Assembly: GCA_016929775.1 (NCBI GenBank)
Contig: JAFGIE010000243.1
Location: 8,785 to 72,784, forward strand
Origin: Anaerolineae bacterium
GTDB lineage: Bacteria; Chloroflexota; Anaerolineae; JAFGEY01
Direction of reading: 5' to 3'
Length of the DNA stretch: 64,000 nucleotides
The notes under the pieces are model-generated. The model saw only the letters and a program-made list of their open reading frames with translations. It did not search any database and was not told the origin of the DNA. Made by a program: the position numbers and the translations under genes. Below are positions 42,374-50,881 of this stretch, in pieces (position 1 is the stretch's first letter; every line of letters starts with the position of its first letter).

Positions 42374-43453
42374 ATGAAGGGACTCATTCTCAGTGGCGGC
42401 AAGGGGACGCGCCTCCGTCCGATCACCTATACCAGCGCCAAGCAGCTGGTGCCGGTGGCGAACAAGCCGGTCCTCTTTCGCGTGATCGAAGCCATTGTCG
42501 AGGCGGGCATTTCCGAGATTGGCATCGTCGTCGGCGACACAGCATCAGAGATCCGTCAGGCTGTGGGCACCGGCAAGCAGTTCGGCGCCAACGTCACCTA
42601 CATCCCGCAGGATCAGCCGCTGGGCCTCGCTCATGCGGTCAAGATCTCCCAGGACTTTCTCGGCGACGACCGGTTTGTCATGTTTCTGGGCGACAACGTG
42701 ATCCAGGGCGGCATCTCGAGCCTGATCCGCGGCTTTGACACCTGCGGCTACGACTGCCAGATCGTGCTCAAGCACGTCGAGGACCCACGGCAGTATGGCG
42801 TGGCAGAGCTGAGCGAGGACGGTCGGATCCTGAACCTCGTCGAGAAGCCGCGGGAGCCCAGGAGCGACCTCGCGCTCGTCGGGATCTACATGTTCACGCC
42901 CGCCGTCTTTGAGGCGGTACACGGCATCCGCCCCTCGCATCGCGGCGAGCTCGAGATCACGGACGCGATCCAGTGGCTGGTGGCGCACGACTACAAGGTC
43001 TACCCCTACGTCCACGACGGGTGGTGGATCGACACCGGCAAGATGGAGGACATGCTGGAGGCGAATCGCCTGGTCCTCGACGAAATCGAGCCGCAGATCG
43101 AGGGATACGTCGACCGCGACTCGCGCCTGATCGGCAAGGTCACGGTCGCCGGCGGCGCCGAGGTGATCAACAGCGTGATCCGCGGGCCCGCGATCATCGG
43201 CGAGGACACGCGCTTGGTGAACGCCTATGTCGGCCCGTTCACGAGCATCTACCATCACTGCGTGATCAAGGACGCCGAGATCGAGCACAGCATCGTGCTG
43301 GAGCACAGCTCGATCATCGATGTCGAGCAGCGCATCGAAGACAGCTTGATCGGCCGGAACGTCGAGATCACGCGTTCCCCCCTCAAGCCCCGCGCTTACA
43401 AGCTGACCCTGGGCGACAACAGCCGCGTCGGCCTAGTCGGCAATGGGCGCTGA
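42374..43453 (+). CDS. Glucose-1-phosphate thymidylyltransferase, long form
   Basis: 359 residues. The nucleotidyltransferase domain has LSGGKGTRLRPITYTSAKQ, then FLGDNVIQ with the metal-binding Asp, and EKPREPRSDLALVGIYMF. From about residue 245 the chain turns into left-handed beta-helix repeats (LIGKVTVAGG, VIRGPAIIGED). This long form is typical of RfbA/StrD-like enzymes in archaea and actinomycetes and makes dTDP-glucose for deoxysugars. No rmlBCD genes follow in the window, so other NDP-sugars are possible. Last sugar gene of the operon. Confidence 0.92.
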   Translation: MKGLILSGGKGTRLRPITYTSAKQLVPVANKPVLFRVIEAIVEAGISEIGIVVGDTASEIRQAVGTGKQFGANVTYIPQDQPLGLAHAVKISQDFLGDDRFVMFLGDNVIQGGISSLIRGFDTCGYDCQIVLKHVEDPRQYGVAELSEDGRILNLVEKPREPRSDLALVGIYMFTPAVFEAVHGIRPSHRGELEITDAIQWLVAHDYKVYPYVHDGWWIDTGKMEDMLEANRLVLDEIEPQIEGYVDRDSRLIGKVTVAGGAEVINSVIRGPAIIGEDTRLVNAYVGPFTSIYHHCVIKDAEIEHSIVLEHSSIIDVEQRIEDSLIGRNVEITRSPLKPRAYKLTLGDNSRVGLVGNGR

Positions 43454-43479
43454 ACCCAGACACGGAAGGAGGTGAGCAC

Positions 43480-43578
43480 ATGGCAAACGCGAAAAAGTGG
43501 CGCAAGCGCAAGATGGCTCGGCACAAGCACCGCAAACGTCTCAAGGCCACCCGGTGGCAGCGACGGACGAGCAAGTAG
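43480..43578 (+). CDS. Very small ribosomal protein bS22-like (AURKAIP1/COX24 domain)
   Basis: 32 residues, strongly basic (KKWRKRKMARHKHRKRLKAT, then RWQRRTSK), behind a perfect ribosome site AAGGAGGTGA 6 bases before the ATG. Length, charge and the K-H-R-K-R-L-K spacing match the bS22 protein of mycobacterial small subunits and the mitochondrial mS38 (AURKAIP1/COX24) domain. It likely binds 16S rRNA near the decoding region. It follows the thymidylyltransferase by 26 bases. Its small size means routine gene callers miss it. The identification rests on residue pattern, not on a search. Confidence 0.75.
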   Translation: MANAKKWRKRKMARHKHRKRLKATRWQRRTSK

Positions 43579-43598
43579 CAGCCAGGGTGCATCCTATT

Positions 43599-43734
43599 GC
43601 CTTCCCGAAGGCGAGCAGGAGTACGGCGGTTCCTCCGTCCCTGTTCCGTCTTCGGGAAGGCCCGATGACAACCACAACCCTTCGGGATGGCCCCGCTGTA
43701 CGGTACCAGAGGGCCACCGGTGGGTTGTTTTGTT
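43599..43734 (+). promoter_or_regulatory. Leader with alternative pairings and terminator-like hairpin
   Basis: A 5' segment (43599-43610) pairs perfectly over 12 bp with CTTCGGGAAGGC at 43650-43661. The same segment can pair 11 of 12 bases with a third copy, CCTTCGGGATGG at 43679-43690. That third copy is also part of a downstream hairpin: ACAACCC (43674-43680) with GGGTTGT (43722-43728), inner TGGCCC/GGGCCA, followed by TTTGTT. The design resembles a terminator/antiterminator switch 20 bases before the radical SAM start, or the end of the polysaccharide operon. No known riboswitch was recognised. Confidence 0.5.
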
Positions 43735-43752
43735 CGGAGTGGGCATACATCG

Positions 43753-45147
43753 ATGAAGACAACGCTTGTCTACCCAGGCATCGCTGGATACGGATTTGAG
43801 AGCGTCGGCAAGGGCATGGAAGCCGGCTGGATCAGCCACGGTTTGGCGTACATCAGCGCTGCTGCCAAGGCTAAGGGCTTTGCGATCGACCTGATCGACC
43901 TCCGCGCACTGCGCAGCTGGGACCATTTTCGCGAAGAGATCGCCCGTCGCCAACCCGACGTGGTGGGGATCACCATGATGAGCGTCGACTATAATCCCGC
44001 GATGCGCTCCCTGGCGATCGTCAAAGAGGTCAGCCCGCACACGATCACGGTCGTCGGCGGTCCGCATCCCACCCTGGTCCTCGACGAGATGCTCACAGCC
44101 GAACACATCGACTATATCATCACGAACGAGGGCGAGATCACGTTCCCCAAGCTGCTCCACGCGATCGAGGCGGGAGAGCCGCCTGCGGAGCGCGTTCTCG
44201 TCGGCGAGCGCCCCGACCTGGACGCCTTGCCCTTCCCTGACCGCGAGCTCTTCTTGGAGGAGTGGCGCAAAGCCGGCTATGTAAGCGACTCGCCCGAAGA
44301 CCCCTTTGTGCCCGAGTTGCCGCCCCCATTCGTGACGATCATTGCCGGTCGCGGCTGCCGCTACAACTGCAGCTTCTGTCAGCCTGCGGAGCGGATCCTC
44401 TTTGGGCGCCGGGTGCGCCGTCGCTCGCCAGGCAATGTCATCGCCGAGCTGGAGATACTGCGCGCCAAGTACCACTTTCGGAGCCTCATGTTCCACGACG
44501 ACACGCTCACTGAGGACAGAGAGTGGGTCATCGAGTTCTGCCGCCTCTACCGGGAGCACGGCTTTGACCAGCCCTTCTTCTGCCAGAGCCGGGCGGACAT
44601 CATCGTCCGACACGAGGACATGGTCAAGCTCATGGCTGAAGCGGGCTGCACCGGCTACTTTATCGGCTTTGAGAGCGGCAGCGACCGCGTCTTGCGCTTC
44701 ATCCGCAAGGGGACAACGCGTGCGGTGAACTTGGAGGCGGCGCGCGTCTGCCGGCGCTACGGGATCAAGATCTGGGCCAACTATATGCTCGGCCTGCCCA
44801 CCGAGACCAAGGATGAGGTCATGGAGACGATCTCGATGCTCAAAGAGATCAACCCCGACTACTACAGCCCCGCTTTCTACACCCCTCATCCGGGCAGCGA
44901 CCTGTATGACTATTGCATCGAGCACGGGCTGAGCCTGATCACCAGCCACGACCAGTACCGTCGTAACCCCACCGAGATCAAGATCGTGGGGCAAGACAAT
45001 GCGTTCCTCACCTGGGCGTTGGAAGAGTCGCAGCGTCGCAAGCCGATCAACCAATTCCGGCGCGACGTGCGCCGGCTTTGGAGCCGCTACGCACGCCCGC
45101 GCAAGATCGCACGCAAGCTCCTTCGCCTCCTCAAGGGCCAGAGGTAG
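43753..45147 (+). CDS. B12-binding-type radical SAM protein
   Basis: 464 residues. The N-terminal Rossmann-like domain (ISHGLAYISAAAKAKG, VVGITMMSVDYNPAM, VVGGPHPTLV) is of the cobalamin-binding type but lacks the D-x-H-x-x-G cobalamin ligand motif. The radical SAM domain has GRGCRYNCSFCQP (C-x3-C-x2-C for the 4Fe-4S cluster), then GFESGSDRVLRFIRKG and MLGLPTET. The reaction is unknown; relatives methylate, rearrange or desaturate lipids and natural products. Head of a four-gene run (two S41 proteases, smpB), 12 bases before the first protease. Confidence 0.9.
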   Translation: MKTTLVYPGIAGYGFESVGKGMEAGWISHGLAYISAAAKAKGFAIDLIDLRALRSWDHFREEIARRQPDVVGITMMSVDYNPAMRSLAIVKEVSPHTITVVGGPHPTLVLDEMLTAEHIDYIITNEGEITFPKLLHAIEAGEPPAERVLVGERPDLDALPFPDRELFLEEWRKAGYVSDSPEDPFVPELPPPFVTIIAGRGCRYNCSFCQPAERILFGRRVRRRSPGNVIAELEILRAKYHFRSLMFHDDTLTEDREWVIEFCRLYREHGFDQPFFCQSRADIIVRHEDMVKLMAEAGCTGYFIGFESGSDRVLRFIRKGTTRAVNLEAARVCRRYGIKIWANYMLGLPTETKDEVMETISMLKEINPDYYSPAFYTPHPGSDLYDYCIEHGLSLITSHDQYRRNPTEIKIVGQDNAFLTWALEESQRRKPINQFRRDVRRLWSRYARPRKIARKLLRLLKGQR

Positions 45148-45159
45148 GCGAGAGGCGCG

Positions 45160-46344
45160 ATGAACTACAAGGCCATCACCCGGTTCGTCCTCTTTGCGCT
45201 CCTCAGTGCGCTCGTCGTGGCGAGCGCGTACGCGCTCGGTTACACGGCGCACGCCGCCTATGCGCCCGCCAGCGACCAGGTCGCCGAGTTCGCCGTCTTT
45301 TGGGAAGCGTGGCGGATCGTCCAAGATCACTTTTACGGCGACCCACCCGACAGGACCGACCGCACGTACGGCGCTATCCGTGGCAGCCTAGAAACGCTCG
45401 ACGATCCCTACACCTACTTTGTCGAACCGCAGGAGCGCGACCGCGAGCAAGAAGACCTGCGGGGCAGCTTTGGCGGCATTGGCGCCTTTGTCGAGCGCGC
45501 AGCGGACGGTCGGATCCTGCTCACGCCAATCGAGGGACAACCCGCCGACCTGGCGGGCATCCAGACCGGCGACGAGTTGGTCGCCGTCGACGGCGTGCCG
45601 GTCACCCCTGACCTGCCCTTCGACGACGTATTGGCCATGGTCCGCGGACAAGAGGGCAAGATCGTGCGGCTGACCGTGCGCCGGGAAGGCATCGCGGAAG
45701 AGCTGACGATCGCAGTCACGCGTGCCGAGATCGTCACGCCGTCAGTGACCTACGAGCTCAAGACGCCCACGATCGGCTACATTGCGATCAGCATCTTTGG
45801 CGAGCGCACGTCCGAGGAGCTGCGCGACGCGATCCTCGACCTGCGCGAGCAGGGCGCCGTGCAGTATGTCATCGACCTGCGAAACAATGGCGGCGGGCTC
45901 CTGCCTGCCGCTGTCGACGTCGCCACCCAGTTCCTCAAAGAGGGCGTGGTCCTCTATGAACGGAGCAGCGACGGGGACGAAAAGAGCTATCCCGTCGGCA
46001 GAGGCGGCTTGCTCCACGACGAGCCGATCGTTGTCCTCGTGAACAGCGGCACTGCCAGCGCGTCCGAGATCGTCGCCGGTGCGATCCAAGACTATGGACG
46101 CGGTGAGCTGATCGGCACCAAGACCTTTGGCAAGGCCTCCGTACAGCTGATCTTTGACCTTAGCGATGGGTCATCGGTCCATGTCACCAATGCACGGTGG
46201 CTGACCCCGAACCGGCAAGAGATCGACGGCGTAGGACTCACGCCCGATGTCGTGGTCGAGATCACCGACCAGGATCGCCAGGAACAGCGCGATCCCCAGC
46301 TTGACCGCGCGATCGAGCGTCTGCAAGAAAGCGATACCCTATGA
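45160..46344 (+). CDS. S41 carboxy-terminal processing protease
   Basis: 394 residues. One N-terminal membrane anchor (about 8-30), a PDZ domain (about 105-190) and the S41 core. The catalytic Ser300 lies in GTASASEI and Lys325 with Gln329 in FGKASVQ; the 25- and 4-residue spacing equals that of B. subtilis CtpB. It cleaves extracytoplasmic substrates from the C-terminus. It is followed by a second S41 gene that overlaps its stop (ATGA). Confidence 0.94.
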   Translation: MNYKAITRFVLFALLSALVVASAYALGYTAHAAYAPASDQVAEFAVFWEAWRIVQDHFYGDPPDRTDRTYGAIRGSLETLDDPYTYFVEPQERDREQEDLRGSFGGIGAFVERAADGRILLTPIEGQPADLAGIQTGDELVAVDGVPVTPDLPFDDVLAMVRGQEGKIVRLTVRREGIAEELTIAVTRAEIVTPSVTYELKTPTIGYIAISIFGERTSEELRDAILDLREQGAVQYVIDLRNNGGGLLPAAVDVATQFLKEGVVLYERSSDGDEKSYPVGRGGLLHDEPIVVLVNSGTASASEIVAGAIQDYGRGELIGTKTFGKASVQLIFDLSDGSSVHVTNARWLTPNRQEIDGVGLTPDVVVEITDQDRQEQRDPQLDRAIERLQESDTL

Positions 46345-47702
46345 ACGCAAGAAAGCCGCTACGCATTGCGCTTGCCGTGCTACTGCTCGTCGCAGGCGCG
46401 ACGCTCTTTTACGCCCTGGGCATAGGCACAGGGCTCTATGTGGCGCAGTCAACCGCTGCGGTCGCAGACAGGCCCGCTACGGCGACGCCGGCGCCCACGC
46501 TGGCGGCGCCCACGCTGGCGCCGCCCACGGCTGTTGCGCCGTCACCGACCGCCGAGCCCCCAACGCCCACCGCGGCGCTGTCCACGCCGACCCCGCCTCC
46601 AGCGCCCACCCCTCTCCCCTCGCCCACTCGGCAGGTAGAGCGTGGGGATACGTTCGACATCTTTTGGGAGGCGTGGCAGGTCCTCCAGGACCAGTTCTTC
46701 GGTGAGCTGCCCGACGAGTCAGAGCTGCCCTATGCCGCCATCCAGGGCGTCATCGCCACCACCGGAGACCCGTACACTGCCTTCCTGGACCCTGTGCGCG
46801 CAGAGGTAGTCAGCAGTGACCTCGACGGCAGCTTTGAGGGCATAGGCGCCACAGTGCGCCTCCGCGCCGACGGCAAGCTCGAGATCGTCCAGCCGCTGCC
46901 CGACCACCCTGCCATCAGAGCCGGACTGCGCGCCGGGGACGTCGTCCTCCAGGTCGACGGCACGGACATCGAGGGCATGAACCTCTACGAGGCGGTATCG
47001 CTGATCCGCGGGCCCGCGGGAACAGTAGTCCGCCTGCTGGTGCAGCGCGCGGGCATCGAGGAGCCCTTTGAGGTCCGGGTCACGCGCGCGCGCATCGAGC
47101 AGCCGGTCGTCGAGACCGAGCGCCTCGAGGGCGGCATCGCCTACCTGCGCCTGAACCGGTTCGGGCAAACTGCCACAGACGAGGTCGCCGCGGCGCTCGC
47201 CGAGCTGCTCGACGGCGAAACGCAGGGCCTGATCCTCGATCTGCGCGGCAATCCGGGCGGCTACCTCTCCGCGGCGATCGAGGTCGCCAGCCAGTTCGTC
47301 GATCACGACCCGATCCTGATCGAGCGCTTCCGCGACGACACACAGCGCACGTACGCCCCCGTGGCGGGCGGGCTAGCCCTCGACATCCCGCTCGTCGTCC
47401 TGGTGGATGGCGGGTCGGCTAGTGCGTCCGAGATCGTCGCCGGCGCGGTACAGGACACCGAGCGCGGCACACTGATCGGCACCCGCACCCTGGGCAAAGG
47501 ATCCGTCCAGCTCGTCAATACCCTGAGCGATGGATCACAGCTCCGCGTTACGACCGCCGCCTGGTTCACGCCCGCTGGGCGCGCGATCCACGGCGAGGGC
47601 CTACAGCCTGACATCGAGGTGGCGTTCACCGAGGAGGACATCGCATCGGGCCATGATCCCCAACTGGAACGCGCGATCGCGTACCTGTCGGAGGGAGACT
47701 AG
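46341..47702 (+). CDS. S41 carboxy-terminal processing protease with Thr/Pro-rich stalk
   Basis: 453 residues. Membrane anchor (about 8-30), then about 65 residues rich in Pro, Thr and Ala, then FDIFWEAWQVLQDQFFG opening the S41 part as in the upstream copy. PDZ domain and core follow, with Ser361 (GSASASEI), Lys386 and Gln390 (LGKGSVQ). The stalk sets it apart from the paralogue, putting the active domain further from the membrane. The pair is coupled by a 4-base overlap. Confidence 0.93.
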   Translation: MNARKPLRIALAVLLLVAGATLFYALGIGTGLYVAQSTAAVADRPATATPAPTLAAPTLAPPTAVAPSPTAEPPTPTAALSTPTPPPAPTPLPSPTRQVERGDTFDIFWEAWQVLQDQFFGELPDESELPYAAIQGVIATTGDPYTAFLDPVRAEVVSSDLDGSFEGIGATVRLRADGKLEIVQPLPDHPAIRAGLRAGDVVLQVDGTDIEGMNLYEAVSLIRGPAGTVVRLLVQRAGIEEPFEVRVTRARIEQPVVETERLEGGIAYLRLNRFGQTATDEVAAALAELLDGETQGLILDLRGNPGGYLSAAIEVASQFVDHDPILIERFRDDTQRTYAPVAGGLALDIPLVVLVDGGSASASEIVAGAVQDTERGTLIGTRTLGKGSVQLVNTLSDGSQLRVTTAAWFTPAGRAIHGEGLQPDIEVAFTEEDIASGHDPQLERAIAYLSEGD

Positions 47703-47704
47703 GC

Positions 47705-48193
47705 ATGGCCAAGCGAGAGCCATCCGGGATCAAGGTCGTCTCGACGAACCGCAAGGCATACCACGACTATGCGATCGAGGACACGTTCGAAGCGGGGATT
47801 GTCTTGATCGGTTCCGAGATCAAGTCCATCCGCGCCGGGAGGGTCAACCTGCGCGATGGCTATGCCGCGATCGAGGACGGCGAGGTCTGGATGTACAACA
47901 CGCACGTCGCGCCCTACGACCCTGCGAGCCGATTCGGGCACGAGCCGCGCCGCAAGCGCAAGCTCCTGCTGCACAAGCGCGAGATCGCACGCCTGGAACG
48001 GCGCGTCCAGGAAAAGGGGTACACGCTGGTCCCGCTGCGCATGTACCTGCGCGACAACCGGGCCAAGGTCGAGCTCGCCGTGGCGCGCGGCAAGCGCGAG
48101 TACGACAAGAGAGCGGCAATTGCAGAGCGCGAGGATCAGCGGCGCGCAGAGCGCGCGATGCGCGAGCGAGAGCGCGATCGAGAGGACGACTAG
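47705..48193 (+). CDS. smpB: SsrA-binding protein SmpB
   Basis: 162 residues: IEDTFEAGIVLIGSEIKSIRAG, NTHVAPYDPASRFG (SmpB pattern H-I-x-P-Y) and the basic C-terminal tail (EYDKRAAIAERED) that enters the decoding site. It brings tmRNA to stalled ribosomes. The start is two bases past the S41 stop, behind GAGGGAG. No tmRNA gene lies in the window. Confidence 0.96.
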   Translation: MAKREPSGIKVVSTNRKAYHDYAIEDTFEAGIVLIGSEIKSIRAGRVNLRDGYAAIEDGEVWMYNTHVAPYDPASRFGHEPRRKRKLLLHKREIARLERRVQEKGYTLVPLRMYLRDNRAKVELAVARGKREYDKRAAIAEREDQRRAERAMRERERDREDD

Positions 48194-48253
48194 CGCGCAC
48201 GCGCTAGCGGGCGCCTGCCCGGAAGGGCCCGAACCGCGCGCTCCTCAGCGCCC

Positions 48254-49732
48254 CTACCAGAACAGGCCGATCACCCAGGGCGTGATCCACACTTCCAGTG
48301 CCGCGGCGACGGCGAGCAGGGGCACGACCAAGAAGACCATGACCTTGATCAGTTCCGCCGCGGCGTAGAGCAGACCCTGGGACACGGTCATCCCGGCGGG
48401 TGGAGCAACCACCACGGCGCCCAGGCGTAGCGCCATCGCCGTCGCCACGATCGCCGCAGGCATCTCGACCACCCCGTGCGGCAAGATAAAGGTCCCCACG
48501 AGCAAGAGTGCGCTTCCCCCCAGCATCGGCGCCTGGCCTGCCAGGAAGCCGATGATCGCCAGCGGCACCATGAGCAGCACGATCGCCAGGCTCCCAAAGG
48601 AAAACACGCCCGCCACCGCTGCGAGCGTCAGCGCGCGCAGGTTGTGCAACAGGATGCTGCCCACGTTAAAGCTGGGCAGGAACCCGATGTCCGGGATCTC
48701 TTGGAAGGCGTCTTCCGGGATATCGAGCGAGACCAGCCCCGCCGGCGCCGGGTAGCGCTGCGCGTAGGCCCAACCCACGAGATAGGCTCCCGCCAGGGCG
48801 AGGCTCACGGCGGCGATAGGCTTGACACTGGCGCGCAGGATCACGGGCAGGTCATGTGCGTACACGCGCCGCACGGAAAAGCGCCCCCACGCGGGCGTCG
48901 CGACGGACGCGTCCTCTGGTGCGCGCACCAGGAAGCGGAGGAAGGTGCGCCACATCTTGCGGACGTTCAGTACGTCGATCTCGCGCCCCAGGAGCTCCTC
49001 CCGGTTGAAGAGCCGGATCCCCATCCGCACCAGCAGTGCGTCCGCCGCAATCAGCGCCGCCAGGATCCACCACAGGGGCGGGAAATCGGCATAGAACATG
49101 ATCAGGCTCTCCGCCTGCACGAGGAGCGCCATGGGGATGATCACAAAGCTGGCGAGGATGTTGGCGGCGCGCACGCTGGTCGTCTGGCTCGAGATCACCA
49201 CTGCGCCAGAGACCATGACCAGCGACTCTGCCGTCGTCAGCAACACGATCAGGCTCAGCAGCTCGAGTGAGGGTGTCCAGCCCAGCGAGATCAACAGCCC
49301 CGTCAGGTACACTGCCAGGCCGAGGTATGCCGAGATCAGTGGCGGGATCATCGCCGCCATGGTCTTGCCCCAGTACAGCTCGGTGTTGGTCAGCGGCGTT
49401 GCCAGAAGCGGCTCCAAGCTATGCCGCTCCTTCTCGCCGACAAAGGTCTCCAGCGCGATCACCAGCGAGAACGAGATCGGGAAAAAGCCGACGATCATGA
49501 GCAGGAAAGGGATGATCCGCTCGCCCACGATCGCGCCGCCATACTGCAGCACCCAGCGCTGGACGACGTTCGCCGTGAACTGCATCAAGGCAGGGAACAC
49601 CAGCGTCAACAGCCCGATCGGGATCACCAGGCGCCAGTCGCGCATCGTATCCCGCACCTCGCGCTGCGTGACGACCCAGGCGCGCCGAAAGGACGCCCAC
49701 CCCATCTGCACGCGGGCCACTGCTAGGCTCAT
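48254..49732 (-). CDS. ABC-2 type permease fused to SpoIIM-like (DUF95) domain
   Basis: 492 residues. The first about 240 form an ABC-2 exporter permease (RVQMGWASFRRAWVVTQREV, then GEKERHSLEPLLATPLTNTE, the NatB-type conserved block, and about six helices). After a cytoplasmic linker, residues about 303-492 match the stage II sporulation protein M/DUF95 fold: SVGSIL-like and HNLRALTLAA entry, FSFGSLAIVLL, then GTFILPHGVVEMPA and LEVWITP. Elsewhere SpoIIM-like proteins are separate genes beside such exporters. The ATG overlaps the ATPase stop. Substrate unknown. Confidence 0.85.
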   Translation of the reverse strand: MSLAVARVQMGWASFRRAWVVTQREVRDTMRDWRLVIPIGLLTLVFPALMQFTANVVQRWVLQYGGAIVGERIIPFLLMIVGFFPISFSLVIALETFVGEKERHSLEPLLATPLTNTELYWGKTMAAMIPPLISAYLGLAVYLTGLLISLGWTPSLELLSLIVLLTTAESLVMVSGAVVISSQTTSVRAANILASFVIIPMALLVQAESLIMFYADFPPLWWILAALIAADALLVRMGIRLFNREELLGREIDVLNVRKMWRTFLRFLVRAPEDASVATPAWGRFSVRRVYAHDLPVILRASVKPIAAVSLALAGAYLVGWAYAQRYPAPAGLVSLDIPEDAFQEIPDIGFLPSFNVGSILLHNLRALTLAAVAGVFSFGSLAIVLLMVPLAIIGFLAGQAPMLGGSALLLVGTFILPHGVVEMPAAIVATAMALRLGAVVVAPPAGMTVSQGLLYAAAELIKVMVFLVVPLLAVAAALEVWITPWVIGLFW

Positions 49733-50673
49733 GTCGCGGTCCCCGCTTCTTCCACGCTCGACCTCTCTTCCACGACCCGCAGGTAGACATCCTCCAGACT
49801 GACGGGCACCTCGCTCAGCGTCACCACCCGGTGCCCGGCACGCGTCAGCCGTTCCAGGACCAGCGGATTCGTCTCGTCCAGGCGCGCCGTCTGGTAGCGG
49901 ATCCAGTTCTCGCCCTGCGACGCCACGCGCACGACGTCGCGGATCAGCTCTATCGTCCCGTTCACCGACCCCGCCAGGCGCAGCTCCATCGTCGGCGCCC
50001 CGAGCAGCGCACGCTTGAGTTCCGCCGCTGTGCCCTCGATCACGATCTCGCCGCGCCGGAGGATCGCGATCCGGTCGGCGATCAGCTCCGCTTCCGCGAG
50101 GTTGTGGGTGCAGATCACGATCGACCGGTCTGCACGCTGCAGCGACAGAATGCTGTCGCGGACGATCTTGGCGCTGTGCGGGTCCATTGCCGACGTCGGC
50201 TCGTCCAGCAGCAGCACCCCCGGGTCGTGCAGCATGGACCGGATCAGGGCGAGTTTTTGCCGCATCCCCTTCGAGTACTCGCCCAGTCGCAGGTCCCAGG
50301 CATCGTCCATGCCGAACTGGGACATCAACTGCTCGCTGCGCCGGTCGCACGCCGCCCGATCCAGGCCCTGCAATTGGCCAAAGAAGCGCAGGTAGGCCCT
50401 CGCCCGCATCCGTCCGTACAAGCCGGGCGCCTCCGTCAAGACGCCGACGATCCGGCGTACCTGGACGGGCTCTGCGACCGTATCGTGTCCGGCGATCCAC
50501 GCCCTGCCCCGCGTCGGCTGCAGGATCGACGCCAGCATGCGCACCGTGGTCGTCTTGCCCGCCCCGTTCGGTCCCAAGAGCGCCAGGATCTCGCCTGCCT
50601 GGACATGCAGGTCGATCCCGTTCACGGCGACAAAGTCATCGAAGCACTTGGTGAGCCCTTCCGTACGGATCAT
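49729..50673 (-). CDS. ABC exporter ATP-binding protein
   Basis: 314 residues. Walker A GPNGAGKTTT, signature YSKGMRQKLALIRSML, Walker B LLLDEPTSAMD and the H-loop in ICTHNLAEAE. A C-terminal extension of about 90 residues (DVVRVASQGENWI to the end) is typical of CcmA/NatA-like exporters. It drives the fused permease encoded next. ATG at 50673 is taken; a GTG at 50676 is equally possible, with only a weak AGGT before both. The gene has a promoter at 50842-50870 and a leader of about 160 bases. Confidence 0.93.
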   Translation of the reverse strand: MIRTEGLTKCFDDFVAVNGIDLHVQAGEILALLGPNGAGKTTTVRMLASILQPTRGRAWIAGHDTVAEPVQVRRIVGVLTEAPGLYGRMRARAYLRFFGQLQGLDRAACDRRSEQLMSQFGMDDAWDLRLGEYSKGMRQKLALIRSMLHDPGVLLLDEPTSAMDPHSAKIVRDSILSLQRADRSIVICTHNLAEAELIADRIAILRRGEIVIEGTAAELKRALLGAPTMELRLAGSVNGTIELIRDVVRVASQGENWIRYQTARLDETNPLVLERLTRAGHRVVTLSEVPVSLEDVYLRVVEERSSVEEAGTAT

Positions 50674-50748
50674 CACACACGTCTACCTACGACACTCAGC
50701 CTCGTCCGGCTGCGATCTCGCTGGACAACGCCGCCCAGCCCGAGCGCT

Positions 50749-50777
50749 TGGCAAGCATCTCCAGATATGCTATACTC
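50749..50777 (+). promoter_or_regulatory. Plus-strand promoter upstream of the small membrane protein
   Basis: TTGGCA (50749-50754), 17 bases, TATACT (50772-50777) with TG one base before, an extended -10. It faces the minus-strand promoter at 50842-50870. Confidence 0.6.
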
Positions 50778-50841
50778 AAAAAACGGAGCGATACCCCGTG
50801 CGGCAGCCAGCGATGCACATGGGTCCGCTCTCCCTACCTTC

Positions 50842-50870
50842 ATTATAGCAGTTCTCGCGCACGGGGGCAA
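50842..50870 (-). promoter_or_regulatory. Promoter of the ABC exporter operon
   Basis: Minus-strand TTGCCC (50865-50870) and perfect TATAAT (50842-50847), 17-base spacer, about 165 bases before the ATPase start. Confidence 0.7.
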
Positions 50871-50881
50871 CAGGAAGAGGA

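Noticed and set aside
43599..43734. Cobalamin or SAM riboswitch before the B12-type radical SAM gene
   Set aside because: Conserved boxes of these riboswitches are not present; only the alternative stems can be claimed.
48191..48221. Small stems TAGCGCG/CGCGCTA and CGGGC/GCCCG after smpB
   Set aside because: Short, GC-rich and without T tract; expected by chance at this base composition.
47705..48253. Possible tmRNA gene next to smpB
   Set aside because: The 60 bases after smpB are too short, and no tRNA-like ends or tag reading frame were seen nearby.
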